Assembly (NCBI GenBank): GCA_964578885.1
Contig: CAZOEO010000002.1
Location: 226,817 to 290,816, forward strand
DNA from: CAZRHR01 sp964578885
Lineage (GTDB): Bacteria; Bacteroidota; Bacteroidia; CAIKAF01
Length of the DNA: 64,000 nucleotides
Direction: 5' to 3'
Below, piece by piece: positions 18,560-26,499 of this stretch. The translations under genes were made by a program, and so were the position numbers. A model generated the notes under the pieces. The model was not told the DNA's origin and ran no database searches. It saw only the letters and a list, made by a program, of their open reading frames with translations. Each line of letters starts with the position of its first letter. Within the stretch, counting starts at the first letter, position 1.

Positions 18560-19230
18560 GATCCGTAGTAATAAGCATGTAACTTTTGAAATACGGGGTA
18601 TCCAGCCCTGAAATGCTGCATGGTAAATGAAAGCAAGTCCGAATGGGTTAATTGAGATTCCGCTTCCGAATTAGCCTGGAAAAACCACTGTTTTCGGTAC
18701 AAATCCGGAAAATCAGCTCTGAGGTCGGAGAGATCTTTGGGACGTTTTTTCAACTGAACTCCTTGGATTTCTGTGTACAAGTGGGTGAATTCCGGGTTGG
18801 AGACGCAACGGGTCCATGCCATCTGGTCTTCGGCCATGGCCCTTCGTACCCGTGTGATTTCAAACGGAGTGGGGGCGTACAAGCCTCCTGCCATCATCAG
18901 GTTTTCTACGCCAAATTGCAGGTAAAATGCAGCGGGGCCGGGATCTTTTTTTCCATCAGGCGCCAACACCGCCGCCATGTGGAGTTTATATGGTGCTTTG
19001 TCTTTGCTGAAACGAACGTCTCTGTTGATGCGAAACAAAGTCTTGGAGGGCTCGGTGACCAGACGGGCATCCACCTTTTCTATTTCAGTCATAAGGGCCT
19101 CCATGAAATTCAGAAAAGGCTTTTTGACCACCTGTTCATATCGGTCTTTTTGTCCCTGAAACCAATCCCTGTGGTTATTGGCAGCTAAATCCATGAAAAA
19201 ATGAAGATACTCTTCCGAAAACCAAGCCAT
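18556..19230 (-). CDS. DUF2461-family protein
   Basis: 224 residues matching the TIGR02453/DUF2461 pattern: the opening FFMDLAANNHRDWFQGQKDR, then FRINRDVRFSKDKAPYK at residues ~66-82 and AAFYLQFGVENLMMAGG near 100. The family is widespread and uncharacterised. It has an exact -7 box, TATCTTTG, at 19255-19248, 17 bases before the ATG. The downstream DUF2079 gene overlaps by four bases, so the two form an operon. No membrane segment or signal peptide is present. Confidence 0.88.
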   Translation of the reverse strand: MAWFSEEYLHFFMDLAANNHRDWFQGQKDRYEQVVKKPFLNFMEALMTEIEKVDARLVTEPSKTLFRINRDVRFSKDKAPYKLHMAAVLAPDGKKDPGPAAFYLQFGVENLMMAGGLYAPTPFEITRVRRAMAEDQMAWTRCVSNPEFTHLYTEIQGVQLKKRPKDLSDLRADFPDLYRKQWFFQANSEAESQLTHSDLLSFTMQHFRAGYPVFQKLHAYYYGS

Positions 19231-19298
19231 GTTCGATGAATTGAATTCAAAGATAACCGCTAACTGTTTACTTTTTTACCTTCCTATTCCTTTTCCTT

Positions 19299-20966
19299 AT
19301 GTTTGTTGGCATGCAGCTACGGCCTTTTGAACTCATGGCGGATTCGGATTGGGTCGCACCTTTCGTTATTCCGGACGAAGCCCAAATGGTTTGGACGCCA
19401 AATTTGCCCAGGTGGCTGTTGGCCCGCGCGGTCTTTCAATTGCAGGAAATGCTTGTGAAAATGGGTTATTCCGCTGACAGCGTCGGGAAAATGTTTGGCG
19501 TATTGGTCGTAGGCATGCCACAGGGTAAACTGGGTTTTTTGGCCGCTTTTTCCGGTGCATGGGATGCCCAATTTCCTTCTGATGGATTTGTTCCTCCCGT
19601 GTTTAACTGGACCCATCCAAAAGGTTTTTTCAGGCAAACCGAGGCTAGTGTAAATCTTTTAACCCGGGAAATGGCCGTTTTGAACGAAAATGGGCAGATC
19701 CATCATTTAAAACGGGAAAAAGAACAGCTGCAACGCGTGGCCGAAGAAGAATTGGCCGAACTCAGAGAATCGCTGAAAGTCGCTCGGATATTGCGGCATC
19801 AGGAGCGCGCACTGCATCCCAATCCGGATCCGGAAACCCTGCAACGTTGGGAAAAGGAAAGCCAAACCGGAAAGGCAGATTATCGCAGAAGGCGACTCGA
19901 TTGGCAGGCTCGATTGGCCGCATTGGATGCGGAAATGGCCGCCGCATCTTCTGACATCGAAGCCCTGCAAGCGCATCGTAAAGAAAAAACGGATGCCCTT
20001 CAGCGTAAATTATTTACTTCGTTTGTGTTGACCAATGCTTTGGGCATGCGAAAGTCTGTTCTGGAATTATTTGAATTACAGGGAAAAGGCTTGCCGCCCT
20101 CCGGAACGGGCGATTGTGCTGCGCCCAAATTGTTGCATTACGCTTTTCAATACGGCTTAAAGCCGCTTGCGCTCACGGAATTCTGGTGGGGGGCATCGCC
20201 CCAGTCGGCATTGCGGCGCCATGGTTATTTTTATCCCATTTGTAAGGGGAAATGTGAGCCCCTGATGCCTCATTTGTTGCAAGGTTTGGTGTTGAATCGT
20301 TTGCCCGAATCTGTAATGCCACCCGATGTGCCCAAGGTGATTTTTCAAACGCCCGACTTTTTGGTGCTTCAGAAACCGTCTGGCTGGCTCTCCGTTCCGG
20401 GAAAAACGGAAGAACCGCACATTGTGGATTGGTTGAAACGACAAAATTTGGACGTGGAAAATTTTTATCCGGTTCATCGTTTAGACCGTGATACTTCCGG
20501 CCTTTTGCTGGTGGCTTTGCATCGAACTGCTTTGGCCGCCTTACAGGTACAGTTTGCTCAGCGTTCGGTCACAAAGGAATACCTGGCCTGGATTCATGGC
20601 GATATTCCCGAAAATGCTGGCGAGATTTCTTTGCCCCTGGCGCCCGATTGGTCGAACCGGCCGCGGCAAATGGTATGTGAAAAAACAGGAAAATATGCGT
20701 TGACCAAATGGGAGAAAGTAGGGGAGAGGAATGGGCAAACCTTGTTGAAAGTGTTTCCCGTGACCGGACGCACGCATCAAATTCGCGTTCACCTTGCGCA
20801 TCCTCGTGGTTTGAACAGGCCGATAGTTGGCGATTTACTTTATGGCATGCCCGGTGAAAGACTGGCCCTGCACGCTCATACACTCTCATTTGATCATCCT
20901 GTCACAGGAGTCCGGCAAACCTTTTCATGGCCCCTGGAATTTTTCTCTATTTCACCTGTTAAGTAG
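19299..20966 (+). CDS. RluA-family pseudouridine synthase, long form
   Basis: 555 residues. The C-terminal ~220 are a complete RluA-type catalytic domain: the lead strand ETPDFLVLQKPSGWLSVPG-like sequence (QTPDFLVLQKPSGWLSVPG), HRLDRDTSG with catalytic Asp396, and the late motif GRTHQIRVHLAHPRG. The N-terminal ~330 residues are extra. They include an alpha/beta part (GKLGFLAAFSGAWDAQF), a long charged helix probably forming a coiled coil (~residues 145-240), and a Cys/His-containing region near FYPICKGKC. Long RluA homologues of this architecture occur in other bacteria. The RNA target cannot be read from sequence. Confidence 0.88.
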   Translation: MFVGMQLRPFELMADSDWVAPFVIPDEAQMVWTPNLPRWLLARAVFQLQEMLVKMGYSADSVGKMFGVLVVGMPQGKLGFLAAFSGAWDAQFPSDGFVPPVFNWTHPKGFFRQTEASVNLLTREMAVLNENGQIHHLKREKEQLQRVAEEELAELRESLKVARILRHQERALHPNPDPETLQRWEKESQTGKADYRRRRLDWQARLAALDAEMAAASSDIEALQAHRKEKTDALQRKLFTSFVLTNALGMRKSVLELFELQGKGLPPSGTGDCAAPKLLHYAFQYGLKPLALTEFWWGASPQSALRRHGYFYPICKGKCEPLMPHLLQGLVLNRLPESVMPPDVPKVIFQTPDFLVLQKPSGWLSVPGKTEEPHIVDWLKRQNLDVENFYPVHRLDRDTSGLLLVALHRTALAALQVQFAQRSVTKEYLAWIHGDIPENAGEISLPLAPDWSNRPRQMVCEKTGKYALTKWEKVGERNGQTLLKVFPVTGRTHQIRVHLAHPRGLNRPIVGDLLYGMPGERLALHAHTLSFDHPVTGVRQTFSWPLEFFSISPVK

Positions 20967-21114
20967 GTTGTAAAGACGGCCAGCACCATGAGGCGGGAAA
21001 ATGGATGATTTTAAAAAACGTCCCTTTTTCTCGGGGAAATCCAACGGAGGCCATCCTTTTGGAGCTCCGGCTTAATGATTTATTGTGTAATTTTAGAAAA
21101 GTAAATGAACCATT

Positions 21115-22701
21115 ATGTTGCTTAGGTTAGGTATTTTCTCACTGGTTTTAATTATTCATGTTACCCTGAATGCACAAGGAGTATTGATTGGTCCATCCGG
21201 ACAGACGCCTCATAGCAGTGCTTATTTAGAAGTGCGTGGGAATCAAGGGGGCTTTTTGATGCCAAGACTCACCACTACGCAGCGAAATGCCATTTCCAGT
21301 CCGGCGCAGGGATTGCAAATTTTCAACCTGACCACTGATTGTATTGAAACATATTTTTCTACGGGTTGGCGGCCTACGGCTTGCGGTTGCACCCTGCCGC
21401 CTCCATCGCCAGGCGGATTTTCCATTTCTTCTACCAGCATTTGTCTTGGTGACACTATTTCCGTGACCGCCTCTCCCGTTGCTTTGGCTTCGACGTACCA
21501 ATGGACGCCGCCATCTGGTTTGGCGCTGGTTTCCGGACAAGACAGCATGACGGCACGCTTCGTGGTGAATGCTGCTTTTTCCGGTCAAATGCAGCTTAGT
21601 GCCAGCAATGGTTGTGGTTCGAGTGCGCCATACAGCCAATCGATTGCCAGCACCATTCCTTCGGCAGCCTTTTCTCCCACAGCTGCGGCGGTGAACCAAT
21701 CACAGGTTTTTCAGCCTGCTACGCCGGGAGCCACATATAGCTGGACTTTTTCCGGAGGAACTCCTGCCACTTCCACAGCTTCCGCTCCTTCTGTTACATG
21801 GACGCAAGCCGGCACCTACGCTGTGTCGCTTACCATCACCAATGCGCAGCAATGTTCCACTACTTTAACCCAGAATATTACCGTTAGTAATTGTATTACA
21901 GGAGGAAGTTTGACACTCACTTCTTGTGGTGCCACCGGACGTTCCGGACCAAGTCAGTCACAATGCAATAGTACGTATGGTCCCGGGGTCGTTACGGTGC
22001 AAAATGGAATGCAGCTGTGGACGGTTCCTAATGGTGTTTGTACACTTACCATTGATGCGTATGGTGCTCAGGGAGTAGATCGTCCTAACGCACAAGGCGG
22101 ACGTGGCGCACGAATGCGGGGTACATTTTCCGTGACGCCTGGTCAGGTTTTACGCATTGTGGTGGGTCAGGAAGGCGTTCCGTATGGCTCCACTTCAGGC
22201 GCCGGAGGTGGAGGCACATATGTGGTGGATCATGCCACCCAGCAGCCCTTGGTGGTTGCAGGTGGTGGTGGTGGCGGTTTTAATACTTTTTCCGGCGGAC
22301 ACGGCCTTACCACTATTAATGGTGGCGGACCCAATCCCGGCATCAATGGGCAAGGTGGACAAGTACATAATTCTTCTCCTGTGGGTGGCTCCGGTGGCGG
22401 ATTTTTCTCGGATGGAACCGGATCTGCTTCCCATGGAAGCAATGGGCAGGGATTTTTGAATGGCGCGCTGGGTGCGGTTGGTGCAGGCGGACCGGGCGAT
22501 GGTGGATTTGGCGGTGGCGGTAGTCAAAACAATGGTGGAGCCAATGTTGGTGGTGGCGGTGGTGGATATTCCGGCGGTGGTTCTTCCGGATCTACTGCGG
22601 CCCAACCTACCGGTGGTGGCGGCTCTATCAATAATGGAACCAATCAGTTGAATCAGAGTGGAGTGCGTGCCGGAAGCGGACAGGTGATTCTATCCTGGTA
22701 A
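21115..22701 (+). CDS. Secreted glycine-rich surface protein with PKD domain
   Basis: 528 residues with a signal peptide (LRLGIFSLVLIIHVTLNAQG). It is a paralogue of the 5185-6444 product: GGFLMPRLTTTQRNAISSP is followed by a Cys-rich joint (TACGCTLPPPSP) where the other has CCSP. Residues ~100-180 form an Ig-like domain, ~185-260 a PKD domain (ATYSWTFSGGTPA), and ~300-528 a Gly-rich ALK/LTK-type domain (LTIDAYGAQGVDRPNAQGGR, QVLRIVVGQEG, glycine tracts, ending GSGQVILSW). As in the paralogue there is no T9SS sorting domain. The two differ mainly in the middle domain (PKD here, fibronectin-like there). The role is inferred to be adhesive or structural. Confidence 0.85.
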   Translation: MLLRLGIFSLVLIIHVTLNAQGVLIGPSGQTPHSSAYLEVRGNQGGFLMPRLTTTQRNAISSPAQGLQIFNLTTDCIETYFSTGWRPTACGCTLPPPSPGGFSISSTSICLGDTISVTASPVALASTYQWTPPSGLALVSGQDSMTARFVVNAAFSGQMQLSASNGCGSSAPYSQSIASTIPSAAFSPTAAAVNQSQVFQPATPGATYSWTFSGGTPATSTASAPSVTWTQAGTYAVSLTITNAQQCSTTLTQNITVSNCITGGSLTLTSCGATGRSGPSQSQCNSTYGPGVVTVQNGMQLWTVPNGVCTLTIDAYGAQGVDRPNAQGGRGARMRGTFSVTPGQVLRIVVGQEGVPYGSTSGAGGGGTYVVDHATQQPLVVAGGGGGGFNTFSGGHGLTTINGGGPNPGINGQGGQVHNSSPVGGSGGGFFSDGTGSASHGSNGQGFLNGALGAVGAGGPGDGGFGGGGSQNNGGANVGGGGGGYSGGGSSGSTAAQPTGGGGSINNGTNQLNQSGVRAGSGQVILSW

Positions 22702-23293
22702 ATCAAATATGATATCGGAAAAGCTTCCTGCGCGGCATCTTTTTGGCCAATGACTTTTTTTGAGTTGTGCTGAAAAGTGAAACGTCTTTTTTGAAATTTT
22801 CCCCGTAAATAGCGGAAGCGGGATGGAGTAATGAAATGGCGTAGGGAAAAGAAAGAGAAACAGAAAGGAAAATATCAGAAACCTTTCAGCAAATCAACCG
22901 CCTTGTTGAAAAAGGAAAGCGGAAGACTTTTTTCGCAGGTTTGGGCGGTTTTAGAAATGCTTTTTTCACCGTTTAATCCTGCGTTCTGGGGGCAATTCTC
23001 CAAAAATACCATGGAAAAAATCACTATATTCAAAAGCAAAGTGAGGATAAGTATCGAACTCACGACCCAAATGGAAGTATCTGATTTCTTTACTTTCATG
23101 GTTCAAAAATAGGATATAATTTTCAGTTTAACGTGTTTTATTACAAAATATTTTAAAGGCCGTTAAAAAAAACAATGAGAGCGAAAAAGTATGCTCAAAG
23201 TTTTAGTGATTGATAATCATTTTATTGTGCTATTATACGACGCGTCATTCTTTTAATAAATGGTGCTTATGGATGAAATTAGTAGATGATATC
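22702..23293. other. Intergenic region with no secure gene
   Basis: 592 bases between convergent genes. Two short opposing frames overlap in it, of which only the minus-strand one (22875-23099) has a promoter-like box. No terminator with a long T-run, tRNA or repeat is evident. Confidence 0.6.
22875..23099 (-). CDS. Possible small single-pass membrane protein
   Basis: 74 residues. Residues ~9-32 (SIWVVSSILILTLLLNIVIF) could be one membrane segment, followed by a polar tail with two Cys. An exact -7 box, TATTTTTG (23111-23104), lies four bases before the ATG, the same arrangement as several secure genes here. An overlapping plus-strand frame (22831-23112) is Lys-rich and looks like chance. 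The evidence is weak, and no family is recognised. Confidence 0.3.
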   Translation of the reverse strand: MKVKKSDTSIWVVSSILILTLLLNIVIFSMVFLENCPQNAGLNGEKSISKTAQTCEKSLPLSFFNKAVDLLKGF

Positions 23294-25714
23294 TTACGTT
23301 GTTTTCGACCAGATGCGGTCCAATTTTTTCATGGACCACCAGGTGGTTGCAAGGGCAAATCCAACCACGGAAAGTGAACTGGCTGGCATGAGAATGGCGG
23401 CCACGATGGGGTGCAAGTTGCCAGAAACCGCAAAGGCTAAGCCAATTACATTGTAGCTGAGGGAAATAGCTAAAGAGAAATGCGTTAATCGCACCGCCCT
23501 TTTTCCCATGAACAGCAGGACGGGTAGGGTAGGCAAAGCATTTCCTTTGACCATGCCATCGCAGGGCGGCAGCAATCCGGAGCCGGAATCGTTCACGGCC
23601 AGGCCCAAATCTGCCAAAGCCAGTGCGCCCGTATCATTTAAGCCATCTCCGGCAAAAAGCACTTTCTTCCCTTGATTTTGAAGTGTGGTGATATAATGTC
23701 CCTTTTCATCGGGGCCATAGTGAAAATGCAGCGCTGCCTTTTGGTGCGTGAGCTTGTCCAGTGTTTCCCGTTCGCCTTCATGGTCACCGGAAAGTACGTG
23801 CAATCCAAAGTCGGGCGCCAGAAGCCTAAACATCTTTTCTAAACCCGGCCGAAATGTATTCGCCAAATAAAAATATCCAAGTACTTTTTCATTTTCAGCG
23901 AAGTATACCAATGATCCTCCAGCTTGCGGAAGTGGCTCATCTTCCTGAAATAGCCAGCGGCCGGAGCCCAAACGGTACCGAAAACCCTCATGTTGCCATT
24001 CCAGTCCTTTTCCCGGAAGATGTTGTAGGTTTTTGCTCTCGAAATCAGGCGCCTTGGGCAGAAATTTAGCGATGGCCTGACTGAGTGGATGGGTCGATGC
24101 TCCGGCCATCCAGGATGCGGCCATGGTTTGCCTTGGGTTGAGCGGCTCGCCTTTGAATTCGGCCGTTTGTCCGGATGAAGAAGTGAGTGTACCTGTTTTA
24201 TCCAATGCCAAATCGGTAATCTTGGCCAGCACTTCCAATTTATCCGGATTTCGTAAAAACCAACCCCGATTGGCCAAAAGCCGTGCTGTGTTTCCGAAAA
24301 TGAAAGGAACGGAAAGGGCCAGTGCGCAGGGACAAGTAATAATTAAAATGGAGGCCAGTACCCGAAACGCAACCCCGGTGCCCTGGGGCAGCCAGTACAA
24401 AAATGAAATGGCCGAAATCAAGAGAATTATTCCAATAAACCAAGCGGCAATGCGATCGATACGTCTTACAAATGGACGCTCAATTTTTCCTTGAAAAGGC
24501 GCTTCTTTCCATAATCCGGCCAAATAACTTTGATTGGGTTTGGCCGTGCAAACCATATCGAAAGTATGTCCGGTGTTTTCTCCACCTGCGAAAATGCGGT
24601 CCTGCGATTGAACGGGAACGGGCGCACTTTCTCCTGTAATCATGTGATAATCAAGCAGTCCTTCTCCTTCCACTACGCGGCCGTCGGCGGGAATCACTTC
24701 CCCGCGTTTTACCCGCACACGGTCGCCTTTTTCGAGCTGTTGCACAGGCAAATACAATGTTTGTCCATCCACAATTTTGCAGGCGGCCAAAGGAAGGTGC
24801 GACTGGTAATCTCTTTCAAATCTGAATTTTCTGAACAACTCTTCCTGGTACCATTTTCCGATTAAAAGGAAAAAAATAAGCCCGGTGAGCGAATCAGCGT
24901 ATCCAGGACCGGTACCGGAAACAATATCGTATACGGTGACGCCAAACAAGGCCACCATGCCCAACGCCAGCGGCACATCTACATTAATGGTTTTATGCTT
25001 CAGGGCCGTATAAGCCGATTGCATGTATCCCCAGCCTGCATAAAAGAAAGCCGGAAAAGAAAAGGCCAGATTTAAGCCGCCAAAAACCAGTGGAAAAAAA
25101 TCTTCCTCACTGTGCAAGCCCAGATATTCCGGAAAACTGAACAACATCACGTTTCCAAATGAAAAGCCGGCGACGGCCAACTTAATCATCCATTTCCGGT
25201 TCACTTTGGGTGCGTCTTTTCTTGGAATTTCAGGCGGATAACCCAATACATCTAAAGTAGACGCCAGTTTAGACAGGGAAATGGCCGCAGGATCAATCAA
25301 GAAATCAATGCTACCGGTGGTTACGTCAGCATCAGCGCGTAAAATGCCGGGTTCTAGTTTGGGAAGTTTCTCTAAAAGCCAAATGCAGGAGGCACAGTGA
25401 ATACCGGGAAGCACTAACCGCAGTCTGGCCCGTTTTCCATCGTTAAAGGAAAAAAGTTGCTGTCCCACTTCCGGTGTGTCCAGCCACTCCCAGGATTTTT
25501 GCCGGAGTGGTTTTATGGAACTGCGGCCGGGAAGCCGGTAATAGTCATTTAAACCATGGTTGGACAACAATTGGTGCACTTGCAAACAGCCATCGCAACA
25601 AAAGGGTTTTTCTTCCCAAAAGCGCATCTGTTGCGCCGGAACCACTTCGCTGCAATGAGCGCAGGCCAACTCTTTTTCAGTGCTTTTTTCCCTGGAAATC
25701 GATGCTGCATCCAT
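23294..25714 (-). CDS. Copper-transporting P1B ATPase, CcoI/FixI-like
   Basis: 806 residues. The N-terminus has the Cys cluster CAHC...CCDGC (residues ~18-43) typical of CcoI/FixI/CopA2 ATPases, then a heavy-metal domain with GIHCASCIWLLEKL (~105). Eight membrane segments follow, with the ion-binding CPC motif (ITCPCALALSVPF). The phosphorylation site is DKTGT (Asp505), and the nucleotide-domain HP motif is in STHPLSQAI. The hinge reads GDGLNDTGAL where GDGxNDAPAL is usual. Such enzymes export Cu(I) to the periplasm for cbb3 oxidase assembly, but no cco genes are adjacent here. The promoter TTG-N17-TACCTTTG (25746-25719) ends four bases before the ATG. Confidence 0.9.
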   Translation of the reverse strand: MDAASISREKSTEKELACAHCSEVVPAQQMRFWEEKPFCCDGCLQVHQLLSNHGLNDYYRLPGRSSIKPLRQKSWEWLDTPEVGQQLFSFNDGKRARLRLVLPGIHCASCIWLLEKLPKLEPGILRADADVTTGSIDFLIDPAAISLSKLASTLDVLGYPPEIPRKDAPKVNRKWMIKLAVAGFSFGNVMLFSFPEYLGLHSEEDFFPLVFGGLNLAFSFPAFFYAGWGYMQSAYTALKHKTINVDVPLALGMVALFGVTVYDIVSGTGPGYADSLTGLIFFLLIGKWYQEELFRKFRFERDYQSHLPLAACKIVDGQTLYLPVQQLEKGDRVRVKRGEVIPADGRVVEGEGLLDYHMITGESAPVPVQSQDRIFAGGENTGHTFDMVCTAKPNQSYLAGLWKEAPFQGKIERPFVRRIDRIAAWFIGIILLISAISFLYWLPQGTGVAFRVLASILIITCPCALALSVPFIFGNTARLLANRGWFLRNPDKLEVLAKITDLALDKTGTLTSSSGQTAEFKGEPLNPRQTMAASWMAGASTHPLSQAIAKFLPKAPDFESKNLQHLPGKGLEWQHEGFRYRLGSGRWLFQEDEPLPQAGGSLVYFAENEKVLGYFYLANTFRPGLEKMFRLLAPDFGLHVLSGDHEGERETLDKLTHQKAALHFHYGPDEKGHYITTLQNQGKKVLFAGDGLNDTGALALADLGLAVNDSGSGLLPPCDGMVKGNALPTLPVLLFMGKRAVRLTHFSLAISLSYNVIGLAFAVSGNLHPIVAAILMPASSLSVVGFALATTWWSMKKLDRIWSKTT

Positions 25715-25718
25715 GTAG

Positions 25719-25746
25719 CAAAGGTAGGCGGTCTCGGGTCCTGCAA
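25719..25746 (-). promoter_or_regulatory. Promoter of the copper ATPase gene
   Basis: On the minus strand TTG (25746-25744), 17 bases, then TACCTTTG (25726-25719). The ATG at 25714 follows after only four bases, so the predicted mRNA begins at or within a base or two of the start codon. Confidence 0.65.
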
Positions 25747-25764
25747 TCTATGATTTTCGTCATG

Positions 25765-26439
25765 TCAGCTTTGTGCCGGCCGATGTCCGAAAATGGAACT
25801 TCCCACCCGGATCATGTTGCTGCCACAATTCACTGCCAGAGGCCAATCTCCGCTCATGCCCATCGATAAAGTGGTAAAATGCGGAAAATGAATCCCGTAA
25901 TCTGCTTTTACCTGTTCAAATATGCTTTTCAATTGACGAAATTCAGATGCCACTTGTTGCTGATCTTCAGTGAAAGTGGCCATGCCCATCAGTCCCTGAA
26001 TCTGCACCGGAGCCGTTTGGCCGGCCCACTTGTTTAAAAAGGAAAAAAGATCTTCGGGTAAAAAACCGGATTTGGTGTCTTCCTGCGCCACATGCACTTG
26101 CAGCAATACGTGGGGTTGTAGCGACATTTTTTGCGCTTCCTTTTGAATTTCCCGGAACAAACTTTCACTTGACACACTGTGAATAAGCGCCGCATGGGGC
26201 AAAATGGCACGCACTTTATTCCGCTGCAATTGTCCAATCAAGTGCCATTGAATGTCATCGGGAAGTTGCTCTTTTTTTTGCAGCAATTCCTGCACCCTGT
26301 TTTCCCCGAAAATTCTGGCACCAGCCTTATAGACAGGCCAAATGGTTTCTATTGGGTGAGTTTTGGTGACCACCACCAGGGTGATTTCAGGGGAAAGGGC
26401 GGCCCTGATGGTATTGAATGCCACAACGGATGCTTCCAT
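25765..26439 (-). CDS. YggS/PLPBP-family PLP-binding protein
   Basis: 224 residues, close to family length. The PLP lysine lies in VVVTKTHP (residues ~22-29, usual AVSKT). Other signatures are FGENRVQELLQK, WHLIGQLQRNK, LSMGMSGDWPLAV and the phosphate-binding end MIRVGSSIFG. These fold-type III proteins bind pyridoxal phosphate and act in PLP and amino-acid homeostasis rather than as ordinary enzymes. It is divergent from dnaG across 60 bases and has its own -7 box 13 bases before the ATG. Confidence 0.92.
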   Translation of the reverse strand: MEASVVAFNTIRAALSPEITLVVVTKTHPIETIWPVYKAGARIFGENRVQELLQKKEQLPDDIQWHLIGQLQRNKVRAILPHAALIHSVSSESLFREIQKEAQKMSLQPHVLLQVHVAQEDTKSGFLPEDLFSFLNKWAGQTAPVQIQGLMGMATFTEDQQQVASEFRQLKSIFEQVKADYGIHFPHFTTLSMGMSGDWPLAVNCGSNMIRVGSSIFGHRPAQS

Positions 26440-26452
26440 GCGAAGTTTTGAA

Positions 26453-26488
26453 CAAAATTACCTTTCCCTTCTGTTTTTCGTAATTTTG
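26453..26488. promoter_or_regulatory. Symmetric divergent promoter of the YggS-family gene and dnaG
   Basis: CAAAATTA (26453-26460) and TAATTTTG (26481-26488) are exact inverted copies 20 bases apart. Read outward each is an exact TAnnTTTG -7 box, 13 bases before the YggS-family ATG and 11 bases before the dnaG TTG. The TTA of each box falls where the -33 element of the other would lie. Confidence 0.55.
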
Positions 26489-26499
26489 AAAGAAAAACT

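Noticed and set aside
23040..23075. tRNA-like string on the minus strand (GTGAGTTCGATAC)
   Set aside because: The T-stem does not pair and no acceptor or anticodon arm is present.
22831..23112. 93-codon plus-strand frame
   Set aside because: It is Lys-rich with no family resemblance, and the opposite strand has the better promoter evidence.
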